Positions 17,130-25,476 of a stretch of 50,738 nt of DNA are shown piece after piece. Every line of letters starts with the position of its first letter. Position 1 is the first letter of the stretch. Made by a program: the position numbers and the translations under genes. Origin of the DNA: an uncultured Prevotella sp. (GTDB taxonomy: Bacteria; Bacteroidota; Bacteroidia; Bacteroidales; Bacteroidaceae); NCBI GenBank assembly GCA_946623195.1, contig CAMOQW010000002.1:1-50738 (forward strand), written 5' to 3'. The notes under the pieces are model-generated. The model was not told the origin of the DNA. It made no database searches and saw only the letters and a program-made list of their open reading frames with translations.

Positions 17130-17954
17130 CTATTTACTATTAACCGTTTGCAGTTCCACAGCTATTCTGACGCACTCCACCGCCTCTCGCACATCGTGGA
17201 CCCGCAGCACAGAGGCTCCCTTCAGGAGCGCAACAGTATTAAGGGCTGTCGTACCATTGAGGGCATGGGCTGGGTCGCTATTCAGCAAGCGATATATCAT
17301 CGACTTGCGCGAAATGCCTACCAACACTGGCAGATGGAGCATCTGCATACGCTCCATGTCACGAAGGATGGCGTAGTTTTGCTCCAGCGTCTTGCCAAAA
17401 CCGAAACCTGGATCCACCACCATATCCTTCTGTCCCAAGGAACGCAGTATGCTGAGGACCTCAGCACAATCCATCAGCACCTCCTTCATTGTTGACTTGC
17501 GCGACATATATATATAAGGTACACGCAAACGACTGACCATGCGGAACATATTCTGTTGAGAATAGGCCACTGACGACTGACCATCAGCACCCACGTCGTT
17601 GATAATGTCAGCACCAAACTCCTCTACAGCCATGCGGGCTACGTCAGGACGGAAGGTGTCAACAGAAACGATGACATCAGGTGCCTCACGTCGCACGATG
17701 GCCAGTGATTGTCGCAGTCGCTCCATCTCTTCTGCCTCATCAACGGGTGTAGAGCCTGGGCGAGTAGAACAGGCACCCACATCGACAATAGCCCCCCCCT
17801 CGCTGACTATCTGTTTTGTACGGGCCGCTATCTCTGCCTCCGACTGCTTGCGACTATCGGCAAAAAAAGAGTCGGGCGTCACATTCAGGATTCCCATCAC
17901 CTGAGGCGTGCTGAAATCGAGCAAGCGGCCTTTGCAATTCAGTGTATATTCCAT
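17130..17954 (-). CDS. folP: Dihydropteroate synthase
   Basis: A 274-residue cytoplasmic enzyme that condenses p-aminobenzoate with hydroxymethyl-dihydropterin diphosphate in folate synthesis; it is the sulfonamide target. Motifs: VMGILNVTPDSFF (loop 1), VDVGACSTRPGSTPV (loop 2), VSVDTFRPDVAR, NDVGADG, VVDPGFGFGKT, VGISRKSMI and a terminal RVHDVRE. The length is normal. It is divergent from murF across a gap with two promoters. It is the first gene of the folP-cdaA operon. Confidence 0.96.
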   Translation of the reverse strand: MEYTLNCKGRLLDFSTPQVMGILNVTPDSFFADSRKQSEAEIAARTKQIVSEGGAIVDVGACSTRPGSTPVDEAEEMERLRQSLAIVRREAPDVIVSVDTFRPDVARMAVEEFGADIINDVGADGQSSVAYSQQNMFRMVSRLRVPYIYMSRKSTMKEVLMDCAEVLSILRSLGQKDMVVDPGFGFGKTLEQNYAILRDMERMQMLHLPVLVGISRKSMIYRLLNSDPAHALNGTTALNTVALLKGASVLRVHDVREAVECVRIAVELQTVNSK

Positions 17955-17964
17955 AATTCAGCCA

Positions 17965-17972
17965 CAAAGATA
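17965..17972 (-). promoter_or_regulatory. TATCTTTG promoter element for folP
   Basis: Minus strand 17972-17965 reads TATCTTTG, 10 bp before the folP ATG, so the leader is only a few nucleotides long. Confidence 0.7.
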
Positions 17973-17978
17973 GAAAAT

Positions 17979-18010
17979 AATTATGAATTATGAATTATAA
18001 ATCATAAATT
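17979..18010. repeat. AATTATG heptamer microsatellite between folP and murF
   Basis: AATTATG at 17979 and 17986, AATTATA at 17993 and AATCATA at 18000: a 7-bp period that fills the space between the two divergent promoters. Confidence 0.75.
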
Positions 18011-18016
18011 ATTTTA

Positions 18017-18024
18017 TACCTTTG
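18017..18024 (+). promoter_or_regulatory. TACCTTTG promoter element for murF
   Basis: TACCTTTG at 18017-18024, 20 bp before the murF ATG. Confidence 0.75.
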
Positions 18025-18044
18025 CACCAAAATTCGTATTTATC

Positions 18045-19418
18045 ATGGACATCAAAGAACTCTATAAGCTGTACCAACAGTACCCGTCTATTACAACTGA
18101 CTCACGCAACTGTCCGGAAAGCAGCATCTTTCTGGCTCTGAAAGGAACCTCGTTTAATGGCAACCTGTTTGCAGAGGATGCACTGACCAGAGGTTGCTCC
18201 TACGCCATCGTGGATGAAGACATGACTCTCCGGTCACAAGACCACGCTACAAGAATAATCAAGGTCGACAATTGCCTGCAAACCTTCAAGGATCTGGCCC
18301 GTGAGCATCGCCGCCACTTCGATATCCCCGTCATCGGCATTACTGGCACCAACGGCAAGACTACGACCAAGGAACTGGTGCGCGCCGTGTTGGCCGAATG
18401 CTATAACGTGATGGCGACAGAAGGCAATTTCAACAACGACGTAGGAGTGCCCAAGACCCTGTTCCGGCTGAACGAAGATCACGACATTGCCGTCATAGAA
18501 ATGGGAGCATCACATCCTGGCGACATCAAGACACTGGTGGAGACGGCAGAGCCTAACTGCGGGCTCATCACCAACGTAGGGCGGGCACATCTGCAGGGAT
18601 TCGGTTCGTTCGAGGGCGTTTGCAAGACGAAGGGTGAACTCTATGACTTCCTGCTCTGTCACGACTGCCCGATATTCATCAATCGCGACAACGAACACCT
18701 GACGCAGATGATGAGCCAAAAACAGACTGACTACAATCAAAAGCCCGACATCTACTACTACGGCCAAAGTGACAATACGGACATCCTAATTCGAGGCGAA
18801 GTCATCTCGTGTGCCCCTTTCCTGAAATTCCGCTGGCGCGAACAAGATCACGACGCGAACTACACGTCTGAATGGATGGAGGTGCAGACTCACCTTATTG
18901 GCGCATACAACTTGGACAACATGCTGGCAGCCATCACCGTCGGCTATGTCAACAACGTGCCGTTCGAACGCATCAACCACGCTCTGGAATGCTACGTGCC
19001 CACCAACAACCGCTCACAATTGACAGAGACAGAACACAACCACCTCATCGTGGATGCCTATAACGCCAACCCCACCTCAATGAAAGCCGCTATCGACAAC
19101 TTCCGACTGATGGACGTATCGCACAAGATGGCCATACTGGGTAAGATGGGGGAACTGGGCAACGTCAGCGAAGAAGAACACCGGAAAGTCATTGACCAAC
19201 TGGAAGAGGCAGGCTTCGATGAGGTATGGCTTGTTGGCGAAGAATTCCAGAATGCCATCGGCCAAATGCCAAACACGAAATGTCAGGTTCCATTCCGCAC
19301 CTTCCATGATGTCGACGAGGTGAAAGCCGCCATAGCCAATCGTCAGCCGCAAGACCGCTATATTCTTATCAAGGGGTCTAACAGCGTCAAACTTTACGAA
19401 CTGCCTGCCCTACTCTGA
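18045..19418 (+). CDS. murF: UDP-N-acetylmuramoyl-tripeptide--D-alanyl-D-alanine ligase
   Basis: A 457-residue Mur ligase that adds D-Ala-D-Ala to the UDP-MurNAc-tripeptide in the cytoplasm, the last soluble step of peptidoglycan precursor synthesis. The N-terminal domain has DSRNCPESSIFLALKG; the ATP-binding P-loop is GITGTNGKTTTKELV (about 102-116); the central domain carries NNDVGVPKTLF and EMGASHPGDIK; the C-terminal domain holds VDAYNANPTSMKAAI and ends with LIKGSNSVKLYEL. These features separate MurF from MurC/D/E. It is transcribed alone and converges with recO 56 bp downstream. Confidence 0.96.
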   Translation: MDIKELYKLYQQYPSITTDSRNCPESSIFLALKGTSFNGNLFAEDALTRGCSYAIVDEDMTLRSQDHATRIIKVDNCLQTFKDLAREHRRHFDIPVIGITGTNGKTTTKELVRAVLAECYNVMATEGNFNNDVGVPKTLFRLNEDHDIAVIEMGASHPGDIKTLVETAEPNCGLITNVGRAHLQGFGSFEGVCKTKGELYDFLLCHDCPIFINRDNEHLTQMMSQKQTDYNQKPDIYYYGQSDNTDILIRGEVISCAPFLKFRWREQDHDANYTSEWMEVQTHLIGAYNLDNMLAAITVGYVNNVPFERINHALECYVPTNNRSQLTETEHNHLIVDAYNANPTSMKAAIDNFRLMDVSHKMAILGKMGELGNVSEEEHRKVIDQLEEAGFDEVWLVGEEFQNAIGQMPNTKCQVPFRTFHDVDEVKAAIANRQPQDRYILIKGSNSVKLYELPALL

Positions 19419-19433
19419 CAGACCTGCGAGTCA
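19414..19433. terminator. Weak dyad between murF and recO
   Basis: CTGAC (19414-19418) and GTCAG (19429-19433) form a short stem around the murF stop. There is no U-tract. It is the only structure seen in the 56-bp convergent gap. Confidence 0.3.
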
Positions 19434-19474
19434 GGGTGGGCCACCGGAGAGTCAGAATTCCGGGAAAGCAAGCA

Positions 19475-20233
19475 TCATTCTGCCCACAACTCCTGCAAAA
19501 CGCTCACGCTCTTAAGTTCTGGAAACTGGGGCAAATGCAAGCGATAATAATGCAGGAGCACACCCAAGATGCGATTGCGGTCATGGCGCGAAAGACGATA
19601 GAGGTGCATGGTAGGGAAATCCATACGCATCAGCAAGTGAATGCGTTGGGCATCAGCAGGCTGTAGAAAATCACGGTGGGTGGGTGCTAAAGTTGAAAAG
19701 CAACCTTCACGCAGGTCGAAAAAGTAGCCAGAATCGGGCATTCCCTTCACCCCTGACTTCAGGCCTCTCACCTCCAAATTAGGATAGAAGCCCAGAAAGC
19801 GTGATAAACGCATGAGGAAGGTCAGGTGGAAGTTGGCAAAACCTGCCTCTACGGTGTCAAGCCATTGCATAGCATCACAGACAAAGGCAAAAAGCGGCTC
19901 GTTCTGCTGTTCAGCGCGCAGGGCATGATAAAGGAATTCTGCCACAAAGAGTGACAATGCCAATTTCTCCGGCGAGAAAGGCACCGAGGCATAAGTTGAC
20001 AACAGACGGATGTCTTTCAATTTCTGCAACTGCACCCGCTGGCGGACGTCACACTCCACCTCCAGAAGTGTCATCGGTTGGAAATATTGTTTCTTTAACG
20101 GCGATTTAGCCGACTTCGCCAACGACACAACAAACGACACACGCCCCAGTTCGCGACAAAACATATCCACGATAAGGCGAGACTCTCCGTATTTCAAAGA
20201 ATGGAGTACAATAGCTTCCGTTTTCACTAACAT
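19475..20233 (-). CDS. recO: DNA repair protein RecO
   Basis: A 252-residue protein starting at ATG 20233 (MLVKTEAIVLHSLKYGESR). The N-terminal OB fold shows VKTEAIVLHSLKYGESRLIVDMFCRELGRVSFVV-type residues, read as two adjoining blocks, and the all-helical C-terminal part includes FLMRLSRFLGFYPNL. RecO binds single-stranded DNA and SSB and helps load RecA with RecR in gap repair. The zinc cysteines of some RecO proteins are not evident. Two tandem TAATTTTG promoter octamers lie directly upstream, the nearer only 5 bp from the ATG. Confidence 0.88.
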   Translation of the reverse strand: MLVKTEAIVLHSLKYGESRLIVDMFCRELGRVSFVVSLAKSAKSPLKKQYFQPMTLLEVECDVRQRVQLQKLKDIRLLSTYASVPFSPEKLALSLFVAEFLYHALRAEQQNEPLFAFVCDAMQWLDTVEAGFANFHLTFLMRLSRFLGFYPNLEVRGLKSGVKGMPDSGYFFDLREGCFSTLAPTHRDFLQPADAQRIHLLMRMDFPTMHLYRLSRHDRNRILGVLLHYYRLHLPQFPELKSVSVLQELWAE

Positions 20234-20238
20234 TGCTA

Positions 20239-20256
20239 CAAAATTACACAAAATTA
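20239..20256 (-). promoter_or_regulatory. Two tandem TAATTTTG elements for recO
   Basis: Minus strand TAATTTTG occurs at 20246-20239 and at 20256-20249, 10 bp apart. The nearer one would give a leaderless recO transcript, the farther one a leader of about 10 nt. Confidence 0.65.
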
Positions 20257-20285
20257 CGCAAATAAAACATTTTTCTTGCAGAAAA

Positions 20286-20317
20286 TTTGTCCAATTAAGA
20301 AAAAAGTACTACCTTTG
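20286..20317 (+). promoter_or_regulatory. Consensus promoter for tRNA-Glu (and possibly rpsT)
   Basis: TTTG at 20286-20289, 20 bp spacer, TACCTTTG at 20310-20317: an exact match to the Bacteroidetes consensus and the strongest promoter in the window. The tRNA begins 20 bp later. Confidence 0.88.
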
Positions 20318-20337
20318 CACCCGCTTTTCGGAGCAAT

Positions 20338-20412
20338 GGTCCCTTCGTCTATCGGTTAGGACGAGAGATTTTCATTCTCTAAAGAGGAGTTCGACTCTCC
20401 TAGGGACTACCA
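20338..20412 (+). tRNA. trnE: tRNA-Glu (UUC)
   Basis: A full cloverleaf can be drawn: acceptor GGTCCCT with AGGGACT (G1-U72 wobble, usual for this tRNA), D-loop with GGTTAGG, anticodon stem GAGAG/CTCTC-like around the TTC anticodon in the loop TTTTCAT, T-arm GGAGTTCGACTCTCC. The CCA end is encoded (20410-20412). It is followed by a structured 157-nt spacer and rpsT on the same strand. Confidence 0.95.
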
Positions 20413-20455
20413 AAAAAATTAAATCTGTCATCTGCACAGCCAAGTGCTACTGACT

Positions 20456-20519
20456 CGTCGGGACAAGGTGGCGGAGGGCTCCACAAGAAGAGTCCGCCCA
20501 GGGCAGTCCGTAAGAGACG
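20456..20519 (+). ncRNA. Candidate structured leader between tRNA-Glu and rpsT
   Basis: A GC-rich block in otherwise AT-rich spacer can fold into nested helices: CGTC (20456-20459) with GACG (20516-20519), GGAC (20461-20464) with GTCC (20506-20509), GGCGGA (20470-20475) with TCCGCC (20493-20498), and CTC (20479-20481) with GAG (20490-20492) across a GGG bulge. It ends about 50 nt before rpsT. S20 represses its own synthesis in E. coli, so a ribosomal-protein leader is one reading; a small RNA cut from the tRNA transcript is another. The folding was done by eye only. Confidence 0.45.
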
Positions 20520-20569
20520 CAAGACCCACAAGCTTTAAGTTAAACATTAAAATTAAACAGTAAATTAAA

Positions 20570-20824
20570 ATGGCAAACCACAAATCATCACTGAAGAGAA
20601 TTCGTCAGACAGAGAAAAGGGCCGAGCACAACCACTATTATGCCAAGACGATGCGTAACGCCGTCCGCAAACTGCGTGCTATGACCAACAAGGAAGAGGC
20701 TGCTGCTCTCTATCCGAAAGTGCAGAAGATGCTTGACAAGTTGGCAAAGACCAACATCATCCACAAGAACAAGGCCTCCAACTTGAAGTCGAGCCTCGCC
20801 GAGCACATCAACAAGCTGGGATAA
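20570..20824 (+). CDS. rpsT: 30S ribosomal protein S20
   Basis: An 84-residue basic protein, [17 protein letters not shown]…, with the all-helical S20 composition and the usual ending of [25 protein letters not shown] residues. It binds the 5' domain of 16S rRNA. It has no promoter of its own that I can see in the 157 nt after tRNA-Glu, so it is probably read from the tRNA promoter. It is followed by an intrinsic terminator. Confidence 0.96.
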   Translation: MANHKSSLKRIRQTEKRAEHNHYYAKTMRNAVRKLRAMTNKEEAAALYPKVQKMLDKLAKTNIIHKNKASNLKSSLAEHINKLG

Positions 20825-20847
20825 ATCTATTCGCCCAAAGCATAAGA

Positions 20848-20879
20848 GCCGTATTCCCCATCAAGGAATACGGCTTTTT
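20848..20879 (+). terminator. Intrinsic terminator of rpsT
   Basis: GCCGTATTCC (20848-20857) pairs perfectly with GGAATACGGC (20865-20874) around a 7-nt loop and is followed by TTTTTA. Confidence 0.95.
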
Positions 20880-20906
20880 ATTTTTATAAAAAATAAACAC
20901 TTTTCC

Positions 20907-20938
20907 TTCGCCCAAGTCGCAAAAAATTCGTAACTTTG
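20907..20938 (+). promoter_or_regulatory. gyrB promoter
   Basis: TTCG at 20907-20910, 20 bp spacer, TAACTTTG at 20931-20938, 27 bp before the gyrB ATG. Confidence 0.75.
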
Positions 20939-20965
20939 CAACCCGAATCGACTATACGATAAACA

Positions 20966-22936
20966 ATGACAGAAGAACTTAACAACGCAAGTAATTATTC
21001 CGCGAGCAATATTCAGGTGCTCGAGGGGTTGGAAGCCGTGCGCAAGCGCCCTGCTATGTACATCGGCGATATCAGTGAAAAGGGACTGCACCATCTGGTA
21101 AACGAGACCGTCGACAACTCTATCGACGAAGCGATGGCCGGCTATTGCACGCACATCGAAGTAACCATCAACGAAGACAACAGCATCACCGTGCAAGACA
21201 ACGGACGTGGTATCCCTGTTGACGAACACGAGAAGATGCACAAGTCAGCCCTTGAAGTTGTCATGACGGTGCTGCACGCCGGCGGTAAGTTCGACAAGGG
21301 ATCCTACAAGGTATCTGGCGGCCTTCACGGTGTGGGTGTATCGTGCGTAAATGCCCTCTCTACCCACATGCTGTCTCAGGTATTCCGCAACGGCCACATC
21401 TACCAGCAGGAATACGAAAAGGGTAAACCGCTCTACGATGTGAAGATTGTTGGCGACACCGACTTGACAGGAACCCGCCAGCAGTTCTGGCCTGACGGAA
21501 GTATTTTCACTACGACAGAATACAAATACGACATCATTGCCAAGCGTATGCGTGAACTGGCCTATCTGAATGCAGGCATCACCATCACGCTGAAGGATAT
21601 GCGCCCTGACGAAGAGGGCAACCTGAAGGAAGAGGTGTTTCATGCCAAGGAGGGCCTGAAGGAGTTTGTGCGCTACGTCGACCGCCACCGCACCCACCTT
21701 TTCGACGACGTCATCTATCTGAAGACCGAAAAGCAGGGCGTGCCCATCGAAGTGGCCGTGATGTACAATACCGACTATACAGAGAACATCCACTCTTATG
21801 TCAATAACATCAATACCATCGAGGGTGGAACGCACTTGGTAGGCTTCCGTATGGCACTCACCCGTACGTTGAAGAAATACGCCGACGCCGACCCCAACAT
21901 TTCGAAGCAAATCGAGAAGGCTAAGATTGAGATTGCCGGCGAGGACTTCCGCGAAGGCTTGACCGCCGTCATTTCCATCAAGGTGGCCGAACCTCAGTTT
22001 GAGGGTCAGACCAAGACAAAGTTAGGAAACTCGGAGGTGGCCGGTGCTGTCCAGCAGGCTGTTGGTGAAGCACTTACCAACTATTTGGAGGAACACCCAA
22101 AGGAGGCTAAGCTGATATGCGAAAAAGTGGTGCTGGCCGCAACAGCCCGTATCGCTGCCCGCAAAGCTCGGGAGAGCGTACAGCGCAAGAATCCCATGAC
22201 GGGTGGCGGTCTGCCCGGCAAACTGGCTGACTGTTCCAACAAGGATCCTAAGGAGTGCGAAATCTTCCTCGTAGAGGGTGACTCGGCAGGTGGCTCTGCC
22301 AAGCAGGGCCGCGACCGTCACTTCCAGGCCATTCTGCCCTTGCGCGGTAAGATTCTGAATGTGGAGAAGGTACAGTGGCACCGAGTGTTCGAGGCAGAGT
22401 CCGTCATGAACATCATCCAGTCCATCGGTGTGCGCTTCGGTGTCGACGGCGAGGGTGACCGCGAGGCCAATGTGGACAAGCTGCGCTACGACAAGATTAT
22501 CATCATGACCGATGCCGATGTCGATGGCTCTCACATCGACACACTCATCATGACGCTCTTCTATCGCTTCATGCCGAAAGTCATTCAGGAGGGTCACCTC
22601 TATATTGCCACACCGCCACTCTACAAGTGTACCTATAAGAAATTCTCAGAGTACTGCTATACCGACCAGCAGCGTCAGGCCTTCATCGACAAGTATGTGG
22701 ACGGCGACGAGAACGCTACTGCGCTTCACACCCAGCGCTACAAAGGTCTGGGTGAGATGAACCCCGAACAGTTGTGGGAGACAACCATGAATCCCGAGAA
22801 TCGACTGCTGAAGCAGGTAACCATTGAGAATGCTGCCGAGGCTGACGAGATATTCTCCATGCTGATGGGTGACGATGTTGAGCCTCGCCGACAGTTCATT
22901 GAGAAGAATGCCACATACGCCAATATTGACGCTTAG
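20966..22936 (+). CDS. gyrB: DNA gyrase subunit B
   Basis: A 656-residue ATPase subunit of type II topoisomerase, which with GyrA introduces negative supercoils. The GHKL ATPase is shown by IQVLEGLEAVRKRPAMYIGD, the Asn region NETVDNSIDEAMAG, QDNGRGIPVDEH and GGLHGVGVSCVNALS. The transducer and TOPRIM parts follow, with EIFLVEGDSAGGSAKQGRDR, PLRGKILNVEK and DADVDGSHI for the metal site. It ends in the usual RRQFIEKNA tail. Length and motifs distinguish gyrB from parE only moderately; this tail and QGRDRHFQAILPLRGK favour gyrB. It has its own promoter and stands as a single gene. Confidence 0.95.
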   Translation: MTEELNNASNYSASNIQVLEGLEAVRKRPAMYIGDISEKGLHHLVNETVDNSIDEAMAGYCTHIEVTINEDNSITVQDNGRGIPVDEHEKMHKSALEVVMTVLHAGGKFDKGSYKVSGGLHGVGVSCVNALSTHMLSQVFRNGHIYQQEYEKGKPLYDVKIVGDTDLTGTRQQFWPDGSIFTTTEYKYDIIAKRMRELAYLNAGITITLKDMRPDEEGNLKEEVFHAKEGLKEFVRYVDRHRTHLFDDVIYLKTEKQGVPIEVAVMYNTDYTENIHSYVNNINTIEGGTHLVGFRMALTRTLKKYADADPNISKQIEKAKIEIAGEDFREGLTAVISIKVAEPQFEGQTKTKLGNSEVAGAVQQAVGEALTNYLEEHPKEAKLICEKVVLAATARIAARKARESVQRKNPMTGGGLPGKLADCSNKDPKECEIFLVEGDSAGGSAKQGRDRHFQAILPLRGKILNVEKVQWHRVFEAESVMNIIQSIGVRFGVDGEGDREANVDKLRYDKIIIMTDADVDGSHIDTLIMTLFYRFMPKVIQEGHLYIATPPLYKCTYKKFSEYCYTDQQRQAFIDKYVDGDENATALHTQRYKGLGEMNPEQLWETTMNPENRLLKQVTIENAAEADEIFSMLMGDDVEPRRQFIEKNATYANIDA

Positions 22937-22955
22937 GCGGTAAATACACAGATTT

Positions 22956-23057
22956 TTATTCGCAGATAGTAACATCGCCCGTCAGTCCCAATGCCACCAG
23001 TTGGCCGTTGGGGTTGACGGGAAGATTTTTTATTGCATAAATTGTGGATGTATAGGG
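22956..23057 (-). pseudogene. Possible relic of the C-terminus of a secreted protein
   Basis: The 22937-23247 gap is mostly AT-rich, but on the minus strand an open frame from 23057 to a TAA at 22958-22956 encodes a protein-like end, with YAIKNLPVNPNGQLVALGLT near its middle. Codon use and GC content look like the genes rather than the gap. It lacks a start codon and is cut at a TAG just upstream (23060-23058). It resembles the C-terminal beta domain of Bacteroidetes glycosidases, but 33 residues are too few for a family call. Confidence 0.4.
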
Positions 23058-23176
23058 CTATGCATACCACCATTCACGTTACTAAACGAATAAAACATAA
23101 TGGCAGACGATTGTTTCATGTACGATAAGTCTTAGGGAATGAAACATTATTCACAATGCCTTTTGGCGCTAATCAC

Positions 23177-23184
23177 TAATTTTG
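23177..23184 (+). promoter_or_regulatory. TAATTTTG element for the secreted protein gene
   Basis: TAATTTTG at 23177-23184, 63 bp before the chosen ATG. No good -33 box is seen. Apart from this element and the coding-like relic, the 22937-23247 gap shows nothing. Confidence 0.5.
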
Positions 23185-23247
23185 CACTTGACAAACATTT
23201 TGGATTATTCAAACACATTGAAATATTTACCTAAAAAAGTAATGATT

Positions 23248-24165
23248 ATGAGAAAGCTATTTTTACTCAGTATGTTGTTTGCTGCAACAACCAGTTTTTC
23301 ACAAGTCGTGCTGTGGAACGGCGACGACAAAGAAACAGGCAGCGACGGGGGTTTCTGGAACCGCGCTGAACCTACCGTGGTGGACGAAGACGGCAACAAG
23401 GTGATGAAATTCACCATGAAGGCCAATCCCGGCGGTTGGGACCAGGAGCACCACAATGCTGCACTGCCCGTGGGCGATGCCGACCTGAAGGGTCTGCGCC
23501 GCGTTACCTTCCGCCTGAAGATGGAAGACAAGCACAACGTGATGGTTCAGCTGGAAGGCAAGGACGGAGCCTACAATGCCAAGCGTGTCTTCTGGTACGA
23601 CACACCGGGCGAGTGGCAGGTGATGGTTTACGAATACAGCGTAGGTCCTGAGAACGACAAGATTACCGACGGCGGCAACAACGTGCTGGCCATCTGGCCC
23701 TATGAGGAGACTGCCCAAGGTGAGGGCAAGACGTTCTACGTGGACGACATCAAGGTGGAAGGTCCGATGGTGAACGACAAGGCCATACGCACCTATGCCG
23801 ACAACTCGCTGACGGGCGAGGTGAAGGTGACCGGCGTCATCGGCAAGGGTACCTACCAGAACACCTGGGACGGCGACTGGCACACAGAAGCCTACGATGA
23901 CTATGCCCTGATAGCCTCGAAGCTTGCCGCTACCTGCACAAAACTCGACGTGAGCGATGCCGCACGCTGGGATGAGGACTGGTCGGCCATTGAAGCCAAA
24001 TGCCCCGGCATCACGATAGTTGTCAACGCCACTGCCATCCAGGACGTGCGTGCTGCCGAGCAGAAGAACGACGGACAGGCATACACCCTCACCGGTGTGC
24101 GTTGCTCGTCGACCAACAGCAAAGGTCTCTACATCGTCAACGGACGTAAGGTAATCGTCAGATAA
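23248..24165 (+). CDS. Secreted protein with carbohydrate-binding-like domain, function unknown
   Basis: A 305-residue protein from ATG 23248 (an in-frame ATG at 23242 adds two residues). It has a signal peptide ending at about residue 19 (TTSFSQ) and an N-terminal beta-sandwich-like region (VVLWNGDD…KVMKFTMKANPGGWDQE… to FYVDDIKVEG) like the jelly-roll carbohydrate-binding modules of secreted enzymes. A variable middle follows, then a tail reading YTLTGVRCSS…GLYIVNGRKVIVR. That tail resembles the short C-terminal motif common on secreted Prevotella and Bacteroides proteins and the type A sorting domain of the type IX system. No catalytic motif is visible. It converges with the EamA gene 13 bp away. 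Confidence 0.7.
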   Translation: MRKLFLLSMLFAATTSFSQVVLWNGDDKETGSDGGFWNRAEPTVVDEDGNKVMKFTMKANPGGWDQEHHNAALPVGDADLKGLRRVTFRLKMEDKHNVMVQLEGKDGAYNAKRVFWYDTPGEWQVMVYEYSVGPENDKITDGGNNVLAIWPYEETAQGEGKTFYVDDIKVEGPMVNDKAIRTYADNSLTGEVKVTGVIGKGTYQNTWDGDWHTEAYDDYALIASKLAATCTKLDVSDAARWDEDWSAIEAKCPGITIVVNATAIQDVRAAEQKNDGQAYTLTGVRCSSTNSKGLYIVNGRKVIVR

Positions 24166-24178
24166 AAATTCTATATTT

Positions 24179-25099
24179 TTATGCCATAAAGAATAAGCTG
24201 ACGCCAACCAGTGAGATGACAGCTCCCGCGACGGCCTTCCACGTTATCCGCTCGTGGAAAATCCAGTACGACGGCAGGATGATAATGATGGGCGTCATAG
24301 CCATCAGCGTAGAGGCGATGCCGGCGGCAGTGTACTGAACCGCCATCAGTGAAAAGCCCACCCCTACAAAGGGACCGAAGATGGTGGTAGCAGTGGCTAC
24401 GGTGAGTCCCTTCCTGTCGTGCATGGCCGCGCGCAACGGTGATAATCCGTCGTGCAGATACAGCAGCAGCGAGAATCCGACGATGCCCGCTATGCAGCGA
24501 TAGAAATTGGCACTGAATGGCACCAGCCACGCCGGCATAGCGGCAGCAGTTTCGTAATGGTCCATGCCTATCTTGCTCAACACCAGGCCTACACCCTGAC
24601 ACATCGCTGCTCCGATAGCAAAGAGCACGCCATTCAGCGGCAGTTTCAGCGACACCCTATGATGCTCGCCCCTGCCCAATACCGAGATGCCGATACCGAG
24701 GAGCGTCACCAGCATGGCCACCACGTTCATCAGCGTCATCTGCTGGCCCAGCGTCATCCATGCCATCACTGCCGCCGACAGCGGGGCCAGCGTCATGAAG
24801 AGCTGTCCATAGCGTGAGCCAATGATGATATAACACTGAAACAGGCAGTAGTCGCCTATCACGTAACCCACCACCCCCGACAGGAGCATCCAGCCGACAG
24901 CCTCACTGGATGCTCCTGTCGGCAGTGGGTTTCCGGTCACGAAGGCAAACAACACCAGCGAAAACAGCAGTGTCAGCGCCATACGCAGCACGTTCAGCGT
25001 CAGGTTGCCCAGTCGCTTGCTGCCGAATTCGCTCAGCAGAGCCGTTGCCGTCCACGACAGCGCCACACCGATAGATATATATTCGCCTAAATACGCCAT
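24179..25099 (-). CDS. EamA/DMT-family transporter
   Basis: A 306-residue inner-membrane protein with ten predicted hydrophobic segments arranged as two EamA repeats (about residues 5-135 and 150-300). The repeat ends LMAMTPIIIILPSYWIFHERIT with the usual glutamate near the last helices. Family members export or import small metabolites, including amino acids and nucleosides; the substrate is unknown. It is transcribed alone from a TATCTTTG promoter about 52 bp upstream. Confidence 0.85.
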   Translation of the reverse strand: MAYLGEYISIGVALSWTATALLSEFGSKRLGNLTLNVLRMALTLLFSLVLFAFVTGNPLPTGASSEAVGWMLLSGVVGYVIGDYCLFQCYIIIGSRYGQLFMTLAPLSAAVMAWMTLGQQMTLMNVVAMLVTLLGIGISVLGRGEHHRVSLKLPLNGVLFAIGAAMCQGVGLVLSKIGMDHYETAAAMPAWLVPFSANFYRCIAGIVGFSLLLYLHDGLSPLRAAMHDRKGLTVATATTIFGPFVGVGFSLMAVQYTAAGIASTLMAMTPIIIILPSYWIFHERITWKAVAGAVISLVGVSLFFMA

Positions 25100-25150
25100 T
25101 TATATCTAATATTACTATATTTGCTTTTTGTTATATTGAAAAATGTGCTG

Positions 25151-25158
25151 CAAAGATA
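25151..25158 (-). promoter_or_regulatory. TATCTTTG element for the EamA gene
   Basis: Minus strand 25158-25151 reads TATCTTTG, 51 bp before the ATG at 25099. Confidence 0.7.
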
Positions 25159-25476
25159 CAATAATATTTCGAACGGAGCACTGAGAATTATTAAAAAAAT
25201 CCCGATACAAAGAGAATTATTCAGATTTTATTCGTAACCTTGTCCGCAGTAAAGAAATGCAGCGATGAAAACGACAGCAGAATACATCGAATATAGAATA
25301 TTTTACGAACCCTTTAAAATGATTTTGCCAATGAAGTAGAAACAAAACAAGTGAACGCTTTCGGCCCTTCCTGTTGAGCTCAGCCAACGAGGCCACAGAG
25401 TTTTTAATTAAAATACCGCCAATAGTCGGACAAAGGGAACAAGCAGACAGAAGGCTCACGTCCAGATAGCTACAAG
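25159..25476. other. AT-rich non-coding stretch
   Basis: This part of the 25100-25957 gap is AT-rich and has no gene that I can support. It contains a 24-codon frame at 25265-25339 (MKTTAEYIEY…) with a poor promoter match (TAACCTTG, 25231-25238), which I do not call. Nothing else is seen. Confidence 0.4.

Noticed and set aside
20456..20519. Second tRNA after tRNA-Glu
   Set aside because: No T-arm GTTCRA, no acceptor pairing and no anticodon stem of the right length can be drawn.
25265..25339. 24-codon small ORF (MKTTAEYIEY…)
   Set aside because: Only a weak promoter match (TAACCTTG), no terminator and no known family; AT-rich DNA yields such frames by chance.
25217..25459. 80-codon minus-strand ORF in the AT-rich gap
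   Set aside because: No promoter, ribosome site or family features; crosses compositionally mixed sequence.
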